Assembly (NCBI GenBank): GCA_021397845.1
Contig: CM038044.1
Coordinates: 85,631,942 to 85,695,941, forward strand
Direction: 5' to 3'
Source of the DNA: Areca catechu
Taxonomy: Eukaryota; Streptophyta; Magnoliopsida; Arecales; Arecaceae
Length of the DNA: 64,000 bases
The translations under genes and the position numbers were made by a program. The notes under the pieces were generated by a model. It saw only the letters and a list, made by a program, of their open reading frames with translations. It was not told where the DNA came from and did no database searches. This document shows positions 55,773-64,000 of the stretch, piece after piece (positions within the stretch are counted from its first letter, which is position 1; every line of letters begins with the position of its first letter).

Positions 55773-57279
55773 TGGTGTGGAACGCGCCAGCTCTGATACT
55801 AAGATTGGTGCGGGACGGGCCGACAAATTCTAGACCTAAAATAAATTGATTCAAGATCGTTGATCATTAAGGAACGACCACTAGGTTAGGGCTCTCTAAT
55901 TTTAATAAAATTAGATCTAATTAAATATTAGATAAACTATTAATTTATTAGATCAGGTTATCAAAGTGGTCTCACCCAAAAATATGGAATATCACGAATC
56001 CTGAAAGAGTGAGATCGTCTAGAGGTCGTCCAAAATCCAGACCAGTAGTTCGCGGGAGAGATAGATCTGAAGCCGTTGGACCTGAATCACCAAAAAAGAA
56101 ATGATTCTATCAATCCCAAATCAATTAAGATGATAAGATAAATAAACCAAGTTAACCCAATGTGTGATCTGCTCTGAAATTCATTTTTATAGATTTTTAG
56201 ACTGCTTTGAAAATCATGCAGTTCTGAGATCCGTGTGCTATGAGATCCGTGCGATGCTTGAAGTCAGTTATAGGGACCGGGATCGCTTTCATGATCGTGC
56301 ACTGGTGCTTTTCTTCTCCATGGACCGAAGGTGGGAATGGAGCAGGGGATCTTTCAACCGGATCTCACCGGAGAGTAGGCAGCGACGTGGGGAGGCTTCG
56401 CCGGCGGGCTTGTCGGTAATGGTGTTGAGATCGCTGATGGTAGCTCCTTCACGGACCGCTGCAAGCAGGAGAGGAAGTCCATGGGGCTCGGGCCGGCATT
56501 GGCGCCGGGCGGAGGACGATGCCGGCATGGGAGGAAGAGGGCTAGACGGTCGGGGTTCCGATGGCTGGCGGCATCGAGCGGATCTGCGACACGGGCATGC
56601 AGCGGCATCTTGCGATGACCATGGGCTGTGATCGGGCTTCACAGTGGAGGTGTCGGCTGTTGGCGGTGAAGACGACTGGGGCAGGGCTTCGATGGATGAG
56701 GGTGTCCAGATCTACGGCACAGGGGAGGAGGGTTCCGGTGGTTGGATGATTCCGATGAGTTGCTTTGATTGAGCTGCTCGGAGAAGAAGACGTAGTAGCG
56801 GGGAGGATAAGGAAGAAAGGAATAAGGAGAGAATAAGAAGAATAGAGGAAGAGAATAAGAGGGTGAGAGGAATCCGAGAAGAGATGGAGAGGGGGGAAGG
56901 AATCGGGACACGCCCTGATTTTTTCTCAAAATAGTCTTTGATATCTTTATTTTTTATGACAAAACATCTTAAATAAGCAAGCAAACAACCAATAAAAATA
57001 AATCCCTAAATAGACTTAAAACAATCGGAATTACTAAACTCAAAACAATCAGAACTACTAAACTCAAAACAATCGGAACTACTAAAGATTCCGATAACTC
57101 TAAAGACAAATAAAAACTGATCTCTGATTCGGAAATATCCCAAATCCCTCGTACACCCATAAAATACATCAAAATTTGTGTTGACTGATATCTTTAGGAT
57201 TCGTGCTGGGCTGGCACCGAGATCTAGACAGGACTAGCTGGAATCTTGACTGGCTGGGATCTACTCAATGTCCCCATCA
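55773..57279 (-). repeat. Element G LTR 3
   Basis: 1507 bp, ending ccccatca, followed by the duplication cacct. In transcript sense it is the 5'-most LTR. Its adjacent primer site (plus 55758-55769) reads gctttgatacca, one change from the standard complement. Confidence 0.88.
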
Positions 57280-57560
57280 CACCTTGGTCATTGTCGAGAT
57301 GACAATAGATGGACTTACTAGGTCTGGGTTCGAGGATGCCGAGGGAGAAGGAAGAGCAAGGGCACTAGGGCTACCTACTCGGTGGGGCTCCCGTATAAGC
57401 TTAAAGGGGACATCCTCCTCCTTGCTATTCGAAGGAGGAGGCCTAACTCGAGGCAACTCCACGGTGCTCAAGAGACTCAAGACACACCCCTAGAAACTAT
57501 TCTCACCCTCGGAGGAGCTGATATCGCCCTCAGAGGAACTAATGGTAGCCTAAGGAGGAG
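57280..57560 (-). pseudogene. Element F: start of the PF04195-type ORF
   Basis: On the minus strand the segment reads SSSEGDISSSEGENSF, a stop, then LSLLSTVELPRVRPPPSNSK, EEDVPFKLIREPHRVGS and SNPDLVSPSIVISTMTKV. This serine- and acid-rich start precedes the domain that continues on the other side of element G at 49196. A pyrimidine-rich leader lies just upstream. The exact start codon is uncertain. Confidence 0.5.
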
Positions 57561-58290
57561 AAGAAAGAAAGAAGGGTTTGAATAGAAGAGAAGAGAACGG
57601 AGGCTGCAAAGGAGAATATACTCTTGGGATGTCCTAGAGGGAGCGGGAAGAACAAGAAGAAGGGACTAACCTGGAGTAAGCCAGGGTTCGAAGTGTCAAT
57701 GTGGGTTAGGAGCTCCACTTTCTTCTTTTCTTCTCTACGTTTATTTGAAGATTGATAAAGCAAGGTCCCTTCTAGAGAAGACGGGGAGTCCTTTTAAAAG
57801 CACCCCTAATGGTCAGATGTGACTCTCCCTCTATATCCCCTGGTGGGATGTGAACGCATGGCGGGCTCTCATTGGGGAGCACCCCATCCCCTCGGGCACC
57901 TCCCTAAGCTGTGAATCGCCATGTCGGGAGGAAAAGCATTATTTAAAACTGTCACTCCCCTGCAAGCATGGTAACTCCTCATTGCCCAGTGGAAGATATG
58001 CAATTTGCCAAGGGTCATAGTAATTAAATGTAGGCCCACATGGCCCTCCATGTCAGTAGCCTCCTTCCCTCATGCATTTGAAGGATATGCTTGACCCTCA
58101 AGGGTTCACTGGAGAGGGGAGGGATGCCTTGTCATGCCAGTTCACCTGATCCATAGGGGAACTTGGGGCGTATTACTCCCTTCACCCCGAGCATGGGGCA
58201 TTTGTGAGGCAGTATGTCAGCTTGGTGCCAGCAGGCATGTCCCCAGCCCTGATGTCTCGGGCACTTGCAATGGGTCCCACTGTGGCCAAA
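57561..58290 (-). other. Element F leader or LTR sequence
   Basis: About 730 bp without a gene. The gag-proximal part is pyrimidine-rich on the minus strand (57590-57760). No primer site or TG/CA end could be fixed, so the LTR boundary of element F is unknown. Confidence 0.4.
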
Positions 58291-58406
58291 TAGAGCTCTT
58301 GACTGAGTATAGATCCTGACTGAGTAGAGCTCCTAGCAGAGTAGAGCCCTTAGCCTAATAGTGTTCCCGATCGAGTAGAGCTCCAGGCTAAGTAAAGCTT
58401 CCAGTA
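58291..58406. repeat. 17-bp tandem repeat, left block
   Basis: About seven copies of tagagctcctgrcygag, period 17 bp, with several point changes. It continues at 60424 beyond a solo LTR; cagta (58402-58406) is duplicated there. Confidence 0.85.
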
Positions 58407-60423
58407 CAGAGATTGCCGACTTCGATTCAAAAATCAAAAAAAACAACAATAATCAAAATAGGGGACCGAGCCCTGTTTATCTGGCCGATGATCTCGCCGG
58501 AGAAGTCGAAAGGGGGGGGCATATGCGGTCAAATTCGGCCGGTGGATGTCATGGAAGGATGGGTGACCGATCGATCGAGATTTTACCCCCGTACGGCAAG
58601 GAAAAAAATCCCATCATTTCCTCTTTAAAAACCCCCCTATCACCAAGTTATTCCACTGATTCTTCCTCTTCTCCGGTGGCTAATCTTTCTTGGACTATCG
58701 TTGGTAAGTTCTCCTCCTCCTAAGCTCTTGTTTTATCTATTTAAACACTAGTATGAAGTAGGTTTTCTCATTCCTCTTTCGATTGCTACCCATGGCTGGA
58801 ACGGCCATGGATATGTCGACCAACCCCATCCCTGTTCCCTCCGATCATCTCCTAGTGGACTGCCACCCCTCCTTCGATCTCCATCCATGGGATGATGGAG
58901 GTCTGTTTGGCCGAGCCAAGGAGGAAGCCGGGGGGGAAGAAGATCAAGAAAAAAAAGTAAGGTACCTACCTGAGAGTTTCGTCGTCAGGGTGGTTTCCGA
59001 TGGCTGGAGCTATCGCCGGTGACTCACCAAGGCGTCTCCCCGCCATCGTGGGTGAGGAAGAAGAGAGAAGGAGGGAGAAGCATTTTGGGAGAAGAGAAGA
59101 AAGAAAGAGAGAGGAAAAAAAGCCTCTGATCCATAAAAAAAAGAAGAAAAAGAAGGAAAAAGAAAAAAGAGAAGAAAAAAATATTATAATAATAATAATA
59201 ATAGAGAGAGAAAGAGGAGTGAGAAAGAGGAGAGATGAAGAGGAGAGAGAAAGAGGAGAGAGAAAAGGAGGAGAGAGGAAGAGGAGAGAGAAGGAAGAGA
59301 GAGAAAGAGGAGAGAGAAGGAAGAGAGAGAAAGAGGAGAGAGAAAAAGGGAAAATGGAAAATTGAGAAAAAAAAAAGTCAGAAATAATGATAAAAGTTGA
59401 ATTGGTTTATTTTGGATTTTAGGCCAAGACCCAATCTGGACTAAGAACTATTTTTCTATATTAGTTTATCTTAGATAGAAAATTGATTATATAATTGATC
59501 TTGTTAGGATTTTCATCTAGCCTGTCGAAAGAGCAATATCAAAGTTGATTCAGTTAGGCATTATGGAATTTTTTATGTAAGTTATCTTGACCTCTAGTAT
59601 TATATACCAAATATGTTATGTATTTATAAAATATTAAATGTATGTAGTATATTTTAATCTTCATTGTGTTGCATGCATTGTGTTGGTGTGGATGCTCTCT
59701 AGTCCGACTATGATCACACGAGGATCTAGTCTCCTTTTGGACCTCAAATGGGGCTATCACTGGTACATGACCGATGAGTGGTATGTGTACACAGGAGGTA
59801 GTTGCCTTTGTTTTATCCATGTGTGGTAGTTGCTAGTACATGCTAGGGATGCATATTTTCTAGTGTGATTTTAGAGCTAGTTTTCCTTTTGGGCCTTCAG
59901 TAGGGCTATCATTGGTGCATGACCAATGAGCGATATGTGTACACAGGATCTAGTCTCTTTCAGGGCTAGCCACAGGCTGATCGTGGCCATAGTCAAAGGG
60001 ATTATGAGAGTAAAGTACATGGTTTGCCATTCATAATCGTGTCGGTTGCATTTAAGTATACACATTTGCATAGTATTACTGGTTATATTATTTTGATGCT
60101 GGATATTTTGTGGTATGATGTGTTTATGCTTGTTGTTTGTTATTGGCATATTTATATTGTATATTAGAGGTGATGATAACTTCTGAGCCTATATAGCTCA
60201 CCGCCTTATTTTCCTATAATATTGTTACAGATCTAGAAGATCAATCAGGCTTTGGGACCAATCAACGAGGAGCTAGGGCTTAGGTGTCACGCGTATGCCT
60301 GGCTGAATAATTATTGCTGGAATTATGATATGATGCAGGCCTTGTGTGTCCGAAGAAGAAATAAACTCTAGGGCACACAGCCGTCTGTTGCTTATCCGGC
60401 TCGAGTTTGGGGTTGGGGCATGA
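58407..60423 (-). mobile_element. Solo LTR 3 inside the 17-bp array
   Basis: 2017 bp between copies of cagta (58402-58406 and 60424-60428). On the minus strand it begins tcatgccccaaccccaaac and ends caatctctg, close to the tgtcatgcccc start common in plant gypsy LTRs, although TG/CA ends do not coincide exactly with the duplication. No internal region is present. It contains a GA-rich tract and a frame of charged residues (58783-59365) that I do not regard as a gene. Confidence 0.7.
59051..59372. repeat. GA-rich low-complexity tract
   Basis: Mostly gagagaaagagg and aagaaaaag motifs with an (aat)n run near 59185-59203. Positions 59237-59354 are 118 consecutive purines, with a ~24-bp tandem unit (gaaggaagagagagaaagag) near 59280-59345. 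It is translated only as Glu/Arg/Lys runs. Confidence 0.85.
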
Positions 60424-60560
60424 CAGTAGTGCTCTCGATAAAGTAGAGCCCCTAGTCGAGTAGAGCTCCTGGTTGAGTAGAACTCTCGACCGAGTAGAGC
60501 TCCTGCCGAGGAGAGTTCCTAGCCAAGTAGAGTCCTGGTCGAGCAGAGCTTCAGGCCTGG
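60424..60560. repeat. 17-bp tandem repeat, right block
   Basis: About seven further copies (tagagctcctggttgag, tagaactctcgaccgag and variants) complete the array begun at 58291. It ends near cagagcttcaggcc. Confidence 0.82.
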
Positions 60561-61748
60561 GCGAATCCCACTACGAGTCATGGCGAACGACTCGACAAAA
60601 GCTGCAAGCCCTAACGAAAAAGGTACGGGCCACCAAATCTCGACACCATAATGAAAGAATCCTGATAATGAAAATTCGGGGGCAGGATGTCGTCATTTCT
60701 ACCAAATTCGTTATAACTATTAGAAGGGTATACCTCACTTGGAGGCATCCTATTGATTCCGCAGGTTTAGTCTCATGACACTCATTTTCCATATGGGTAA
60801 GAGGACCTCCGGCTAAGGTATACAAGTTACCTCCCGCTCTCATACAAAAAAATTTATATTCTTTCTCTGTGGTGGTCAATACCGCCATAGCTCATATTAT
60901 TGTCCCTAATTGCCATACAAACTTAAGCATTGGAGTATCTCCACCAGTATCCCGGCCAGGATTTTTCTTGCAGGTCGATCATCCGGAGGGAGCACTCGAG
61001 AGGTGAAGAAGTCACCTTCCGCCAAAGAGATGAATGTGGCCTCTAATTTCATTGAAGTTGCAGGCGAAGATGATCTGGGCGGCAACATACCCTATAACAT
61101 ATATCCATCGATACAAAAAAAAAAAAAAAAAAAAATCATGATTATTTTAAATTGAATTTTCTACCAGATTTTTGGACTAGAAAACTTATTTCATGGCCCA
61201 TGTAGTCTCAACTTCTCCCAACCTGCAGATTATAGCCAGAATAGATATTTTTACTGTACTTTTTGCCTAAATTCAAGCTGCTAAAAATATTTTAGCTCGT
61301 GATGTTAGGCAAAAAGTATGGTAAGAATATCCCAGCCAAACCCGTTGCACTGTCACCATATCCATTGGCCAACCAGCCCCTCATTTTTTTTATAAAAAAA
61401 TAAATCTAACGATAAATTTGTCACACGGGGACCAGCAGCTATGGGGATCGCCGTTTCAAGGGGCTTATAGACCTTTGCTAGAAAATTTCGGGGTTTCTGA
61501 GTATATATGACCGGGAGATAGATCAGCTTTAACTTCGACATTGTAGAGGGACTAGACTGACGTATTCATTGGTTCAGATAAATTTCGAAGAATGGAGAAG
61601 ATACATGAAAAATTATGGTCTGTATTGAACAAATGCCTAGTGGGCTGGAGATTAGAATGGAACGCTATACCAGGATAAAACCCCTCGTACCTCTTTTTTT
61701 TTTTTTAAAGAAAAAAGCTTATGGGAAAATAAAAAGTATGTACGTAAT
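60561..61748. other. Unassigned sequence, possibly a Tat-type LTR end
   Basis: No gene is supported. The stretch at about 60928-60985 (ggagtatctccaccag, cggccaggatttttcttgc) recalls the 3' part of Tat-lineage LTRs on the plus strand, but no TG/CA boundary or primer site could be fixed. A run of 21 A lies at 61115-61135 and T runs occur near 61385 and 61690. Confidence 0.35.
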
Positions 61749-62508
61749 TGTTAGCGTGGAATCCCTGGATCGGCCGGTCGGAGCCGCTGCATCGCAGGAC
61801 CGTTTCCTGGTTCACCTGCAAAGCAGGTCCCTTGCTGGAGTTGTTCCAGTGGAGGACACTCCGATGCCTAAGTCAGTAGCGGATCCCAGCTACAGAATGG
61901 GGAAGGTGTCGAGAGTGGAAGAGAAAAAGGGTTTTTGGAGATTGTAAGCGTATGTGAGCGAGGATGTTCGCATACCTTGAGCAATCCTTTTTATCCTTAT
62001 TTAAAGAAGGCCTCTGGCCTGCGTCCCGCTCTTTTTTCGGTGATCATGGGGAGCCAATCTCTCCCATGATTGGCGATTATGGGTTGTCATTGAGCGGTTC
62101 CAGCCAGATCGGAGGTGTGGCAGTAGGAGTTGCGTGCCATGATCATGGCATGATGAGTGTCGATTGTAACCGTTGGTTACAGTTGCCTTTCTGGAACAAA
62201 TTATGGTCCAAGCTTCGGATTTTCCCTTGCATGGGCTGAAGACTTGGTATTTCTCCAAGGCCGGAGATCGTGTCCATGGCGGGGACCGAAGTACGTGCCT
62301 TCGGAAGTCGATAAGTAGTTCGGTCTTCAGCCGGGGCCGAAGACGTTACCCGAAGGACCAGCCTCCAGATGTTGTGGTCCGGTATGAAGCCTTGGGTTGC
62401 CTATAGTTGGCCTGTCCCTTGCTTGGTCCGAAGTCCGTAGTCTGGAGAAATGGGCTTCGACCAGTCGATCCAGAGTTTGGTTTATAGCTAAACCGGGATA
62501 TCCCAACA
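61749..62508 (+). repeat. Candidate LTR of element H (Tat-like)
   Basis: The sequence from tgttagcgtgg to gggatatcccaaca has inverted ends (tgtt/aaca). It contains wording I associate with Tat-type LTRs (caaagcaggtcccttgctgg, cagtagcggatcccagctac). The matching second LTR would lie outside the window, so this cannot be tested here. Confidence 0.35.
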
Positions 62509-63039
62509 GTTGCCCCCTACTCTCAGTTTTCGAAGCGGAGATTTGCCTCGAGAAATGAGAGTATTAATGCCTTGTTGTTTTTCTCTTGAGAAACAGTGCA
62601 GTGGATGATTACGGGATCCTTGATTGGACTGTCCATCACGATCTGAGAATCAGATGGTGGACAGATGTCACTCCCCGATTGGGGAAGAAAGAAAAAGTAG
62701 GTGGCCCTGGGGCCATCTTTTCTTTTCCCGTTGCACGGTGATTGAGGCAATCTTTTGGTTGGGATTTGGATGGTTGTGGTGGCTGTTCTCCATCCGTTGG
62801 ATTAAGGGTATACCTTATCATGGCGGTCAGCTGTAGATGGGTTACCTCCCAGGGTAACCTTAAGTTAATTTAACTCCGGCGGGGCTCTAGAGACCCCTAC
62901 TTTTCTTTTGGGGAAGAGCAAAGGTCTGGCCAAGGAAGCTTTTTCAACCTCATCTCATCCTCCGCCCAAATTATTCTGGACTACCCATCTATTCCTCAGG
63001 TAGAATCTTCTTTCTGCTCCCTTGCTTCATTCCTTTGTC
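62509..63039 (+). other. Element H leader
   Basis: About 530 bp between the candidate LTR and the ORF. It begins gttgccccctactctcag, which is not a recognisable tRNA primer site. No gene is seen. A pyrimidine-rich run (about 62985-63030) lies just upstream of the ATG, like the leader of element F. Confidence 0.4.
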
Positions 63040-64000
63040 ATGGAAGAGACCGTAGGTAGTTAGGAGAAAAAGGTTGGGCCCTCGGGGGCCGGAGACATAG
63101 TAGGTCCGGAGTCCGTCCCCAACTTGGTTTCTCAGGGCAAGGCAGCCCTTCTTTGGGAATGCTACCGCATTCCTAAGGAGTTTTCCTTCGTCCTCCCCGT
63201 GCCCGAGGAGCGGGTAAACGATCCTCCCCCTGGGTGCCTAGCTGTATACAAAGATCACCTGAAAGCTGGTCTTCGGTTTCCCCTGCACCCTTTCTTCGTC
63301 AAGATCTTTCGCTTGTACCAAGTGGTGCCAGCGCAGTTGACCCCGAACAGCATCAGGAACATCTGTGGGTTCTTGGTTATGTGCAACGTCGCGAATATAG
63401 AGCCTAGGATCAATTTGTTTACGGCCCTTTTCGTCCTCAAGAGAGATTTCCACAGCAACGGATGGTAGGTGATTGGCCCTAGATCAGGCTGTAGGGTTAT
63501 TAAGGATATGCCCAGCGCCATCCATGGGTGGAAACCCATTTTTGTGTTTGTGTTGTCTCTTAATTCATGGGGCTTTGATACAGTGTGGAAGAAGCCTCGC
63601 CTGACCACCAATGACGAGAAGAAGGTCTTGGCAGCCGATCAGTCGGACTACAACCTCCTGGTCAACTCCGAAGTTGCTCCCATTCAGGAATTATTGGAGG
63701 AGAGAAATCTCCACTGGGCAGGAATTAGCAGATTCTCCTTATTAGGTATAACTATAGGAATTTCTGCCCCTCTTTCTTGGATTTATTATAGCCCAATCAA
63801 TTGAAGTGAAATCCTTTGCTTGCAGGTGGCGGGATGAAGCCCGGCTTGAGCTAGCTCCGTCAGACTTCGGAGAAGAGGGTGGCGCAGGCCCCTCCTACCA
63901 GGTCTGCAGTTCGGAAGATAGCTCGAAGGGATGGTCCTGAAGGGGACCAAAGCACTTCGTCTTCCTGGGGGACCTTAGGGGAAGATGTAGTAATTGCAGA
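63040..64000 (+). pseudogene. Element H: PF04195-like ORF, first part
   Basis: The ATG at 63040 opens MEETVGS and meets a stop at once (63061). The frame then continues with GPSGAGDIVGPESVPNLVS, WECYRIPKEFSFVLPVPEER, DPPPGCLAVYKDHLKAGLRF and PLHPFFVKIFRLYQVVPAQL, then TPNSIRNICGFLVMCN. This is the PF04195 domain in good order. A stop at 63466 interrupts it, followed by IGPRSGCRVIKDMPSAIHGW and further text to 63745. After a probable intron the same protein continues as GGGMKPGLS, a stop, then a basic K/R-rich segment. It runs off the right edge. It is homologous to the ORF of element F but lies on the opposite strand. Confidence 0.72.
63746..63825 (+). other. Probable 80-bp intron in the element H ORF
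   Basis: The sequence has GT at 63746 (tattag|gtataac) and AG at 63825 (gcttgcag|gtgg), is T-rich near its end and contains stops. Removing it joins two stretches that both look like this ORF family. A similar break in coding sense occurs at the matching place in element F (about 48545-48615, minus strand). Confidence 0.5.

Larger units (their letters stand above)
49202..57279 (-). mobile_element. Element G: tandem chromovirus derivative, LTR-internal-LTR-internal-LTR
   Basis: Three LTRs (49202-50713, 52535-53948, 55773-57279) alternate with two internal regions of 1821 and 1824 bp. All LTRs start tggtg(t/c)gga and end ccccatca. One perfect duplication, cacct, flanks the whole block (49197-49201 and 57280-57284); there is none around the inner LTR. 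Each internal region encodes gag joined to the integrase C-terminus and chromodomain. The block arose from one insertion followed by unequal LTR recombination, or entered as a tandem. It interrupts the PF04195-type ORF of element F. Confidence 0.9.

Noticed and set aside
58783..59365. Frame encoding a highly charged Glu/Arg/Lys protein
   Set aside because: The charged part is only translation of a GA repeat inside solo LTR 3.
61115..61135. Run of 21 A as the tail of a LINE, SINE or processed pseudogene
   Set aside because: No coding remnant, Pol III box or target duplication could be tied to it.

Overview
The window is plant nuclear DNA made almost entirely of nested LTR retrotransposons; I see no convincing host gene. 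The organism is a flowering plant with an expanded genome. The evidence is Ty1/copia polyproteins of SIRE and Angela/Tork type, Ty3/gypsy chromovirus and Tat-like coding remnants, initiator-Met-tRNA primer sites, and a hAT-type MITE. A monocot (possibly a palm) is my guess only, with low confidence.

Layout. (1) 1-16890: a decayed plus-strand SIRE-type Copia element (A). Its gag tail, protease, integrase, RT, RNase H and extra 3' ORF are all broken, and its start abuts an inverted SIRE fragment. It is split at 4984-14874 by a young, nearly intact minus-strand Copia element (B; TSD aggag, LTRs about 1% apart). (2) 16891-27053: a dimeric ~180-bp tandem array, split at 17382-25302 by a plus-strand, internally deleted chromovirus (C; TSD gtaga). 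C itself carries a 255-bp MITE (TSD tgcatcag) and a solo LTR (TSD tgata). (3) 27054-58290: a decayed minus-strand Tat-like gypsy element (F), broken by three insertions. These are Copia element E (30143-45926, which has SIRE derivative D at 37852-43447 inside one LTR, TSD ctagg), a solo LTR (46450-48135, TSD tcgat), and a tandem LTR-internal-LTR-internal-LTR chromovirus derivative G (49202-57279, TSD cacct). (4) 58291-64000: a 17-bp repeat array split by a solo LTR (58407-60423, TSD cagta), then a plus-strand Tat-like element H with a PF04195-like ORF and a probable intron.

How the parts work together. Only B looks close to autonomous, with one 1297-codon frame broken by two stop codons. C, D and G keep gag and drop most of pol; C and G also keep the integrase tail and chromodomain, so they would need enzymes supplied in trans.

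The most interesting signals are four. First, the 5' leader of B holds a series of hairpins whose palindromic loops are conserved while the stems differ but still pair. Second, the U3 of D has a 21-bp-period array of a 14-bp palindrome just upstream of its TATA box. Third, the 3' UTR of A has an array resembling the 3' end of initiator tRNA-Met. Fourth, there is the tandem gag-chromodomain element G. Everything was read by eye; identities, lineages and counts are hand estimates.
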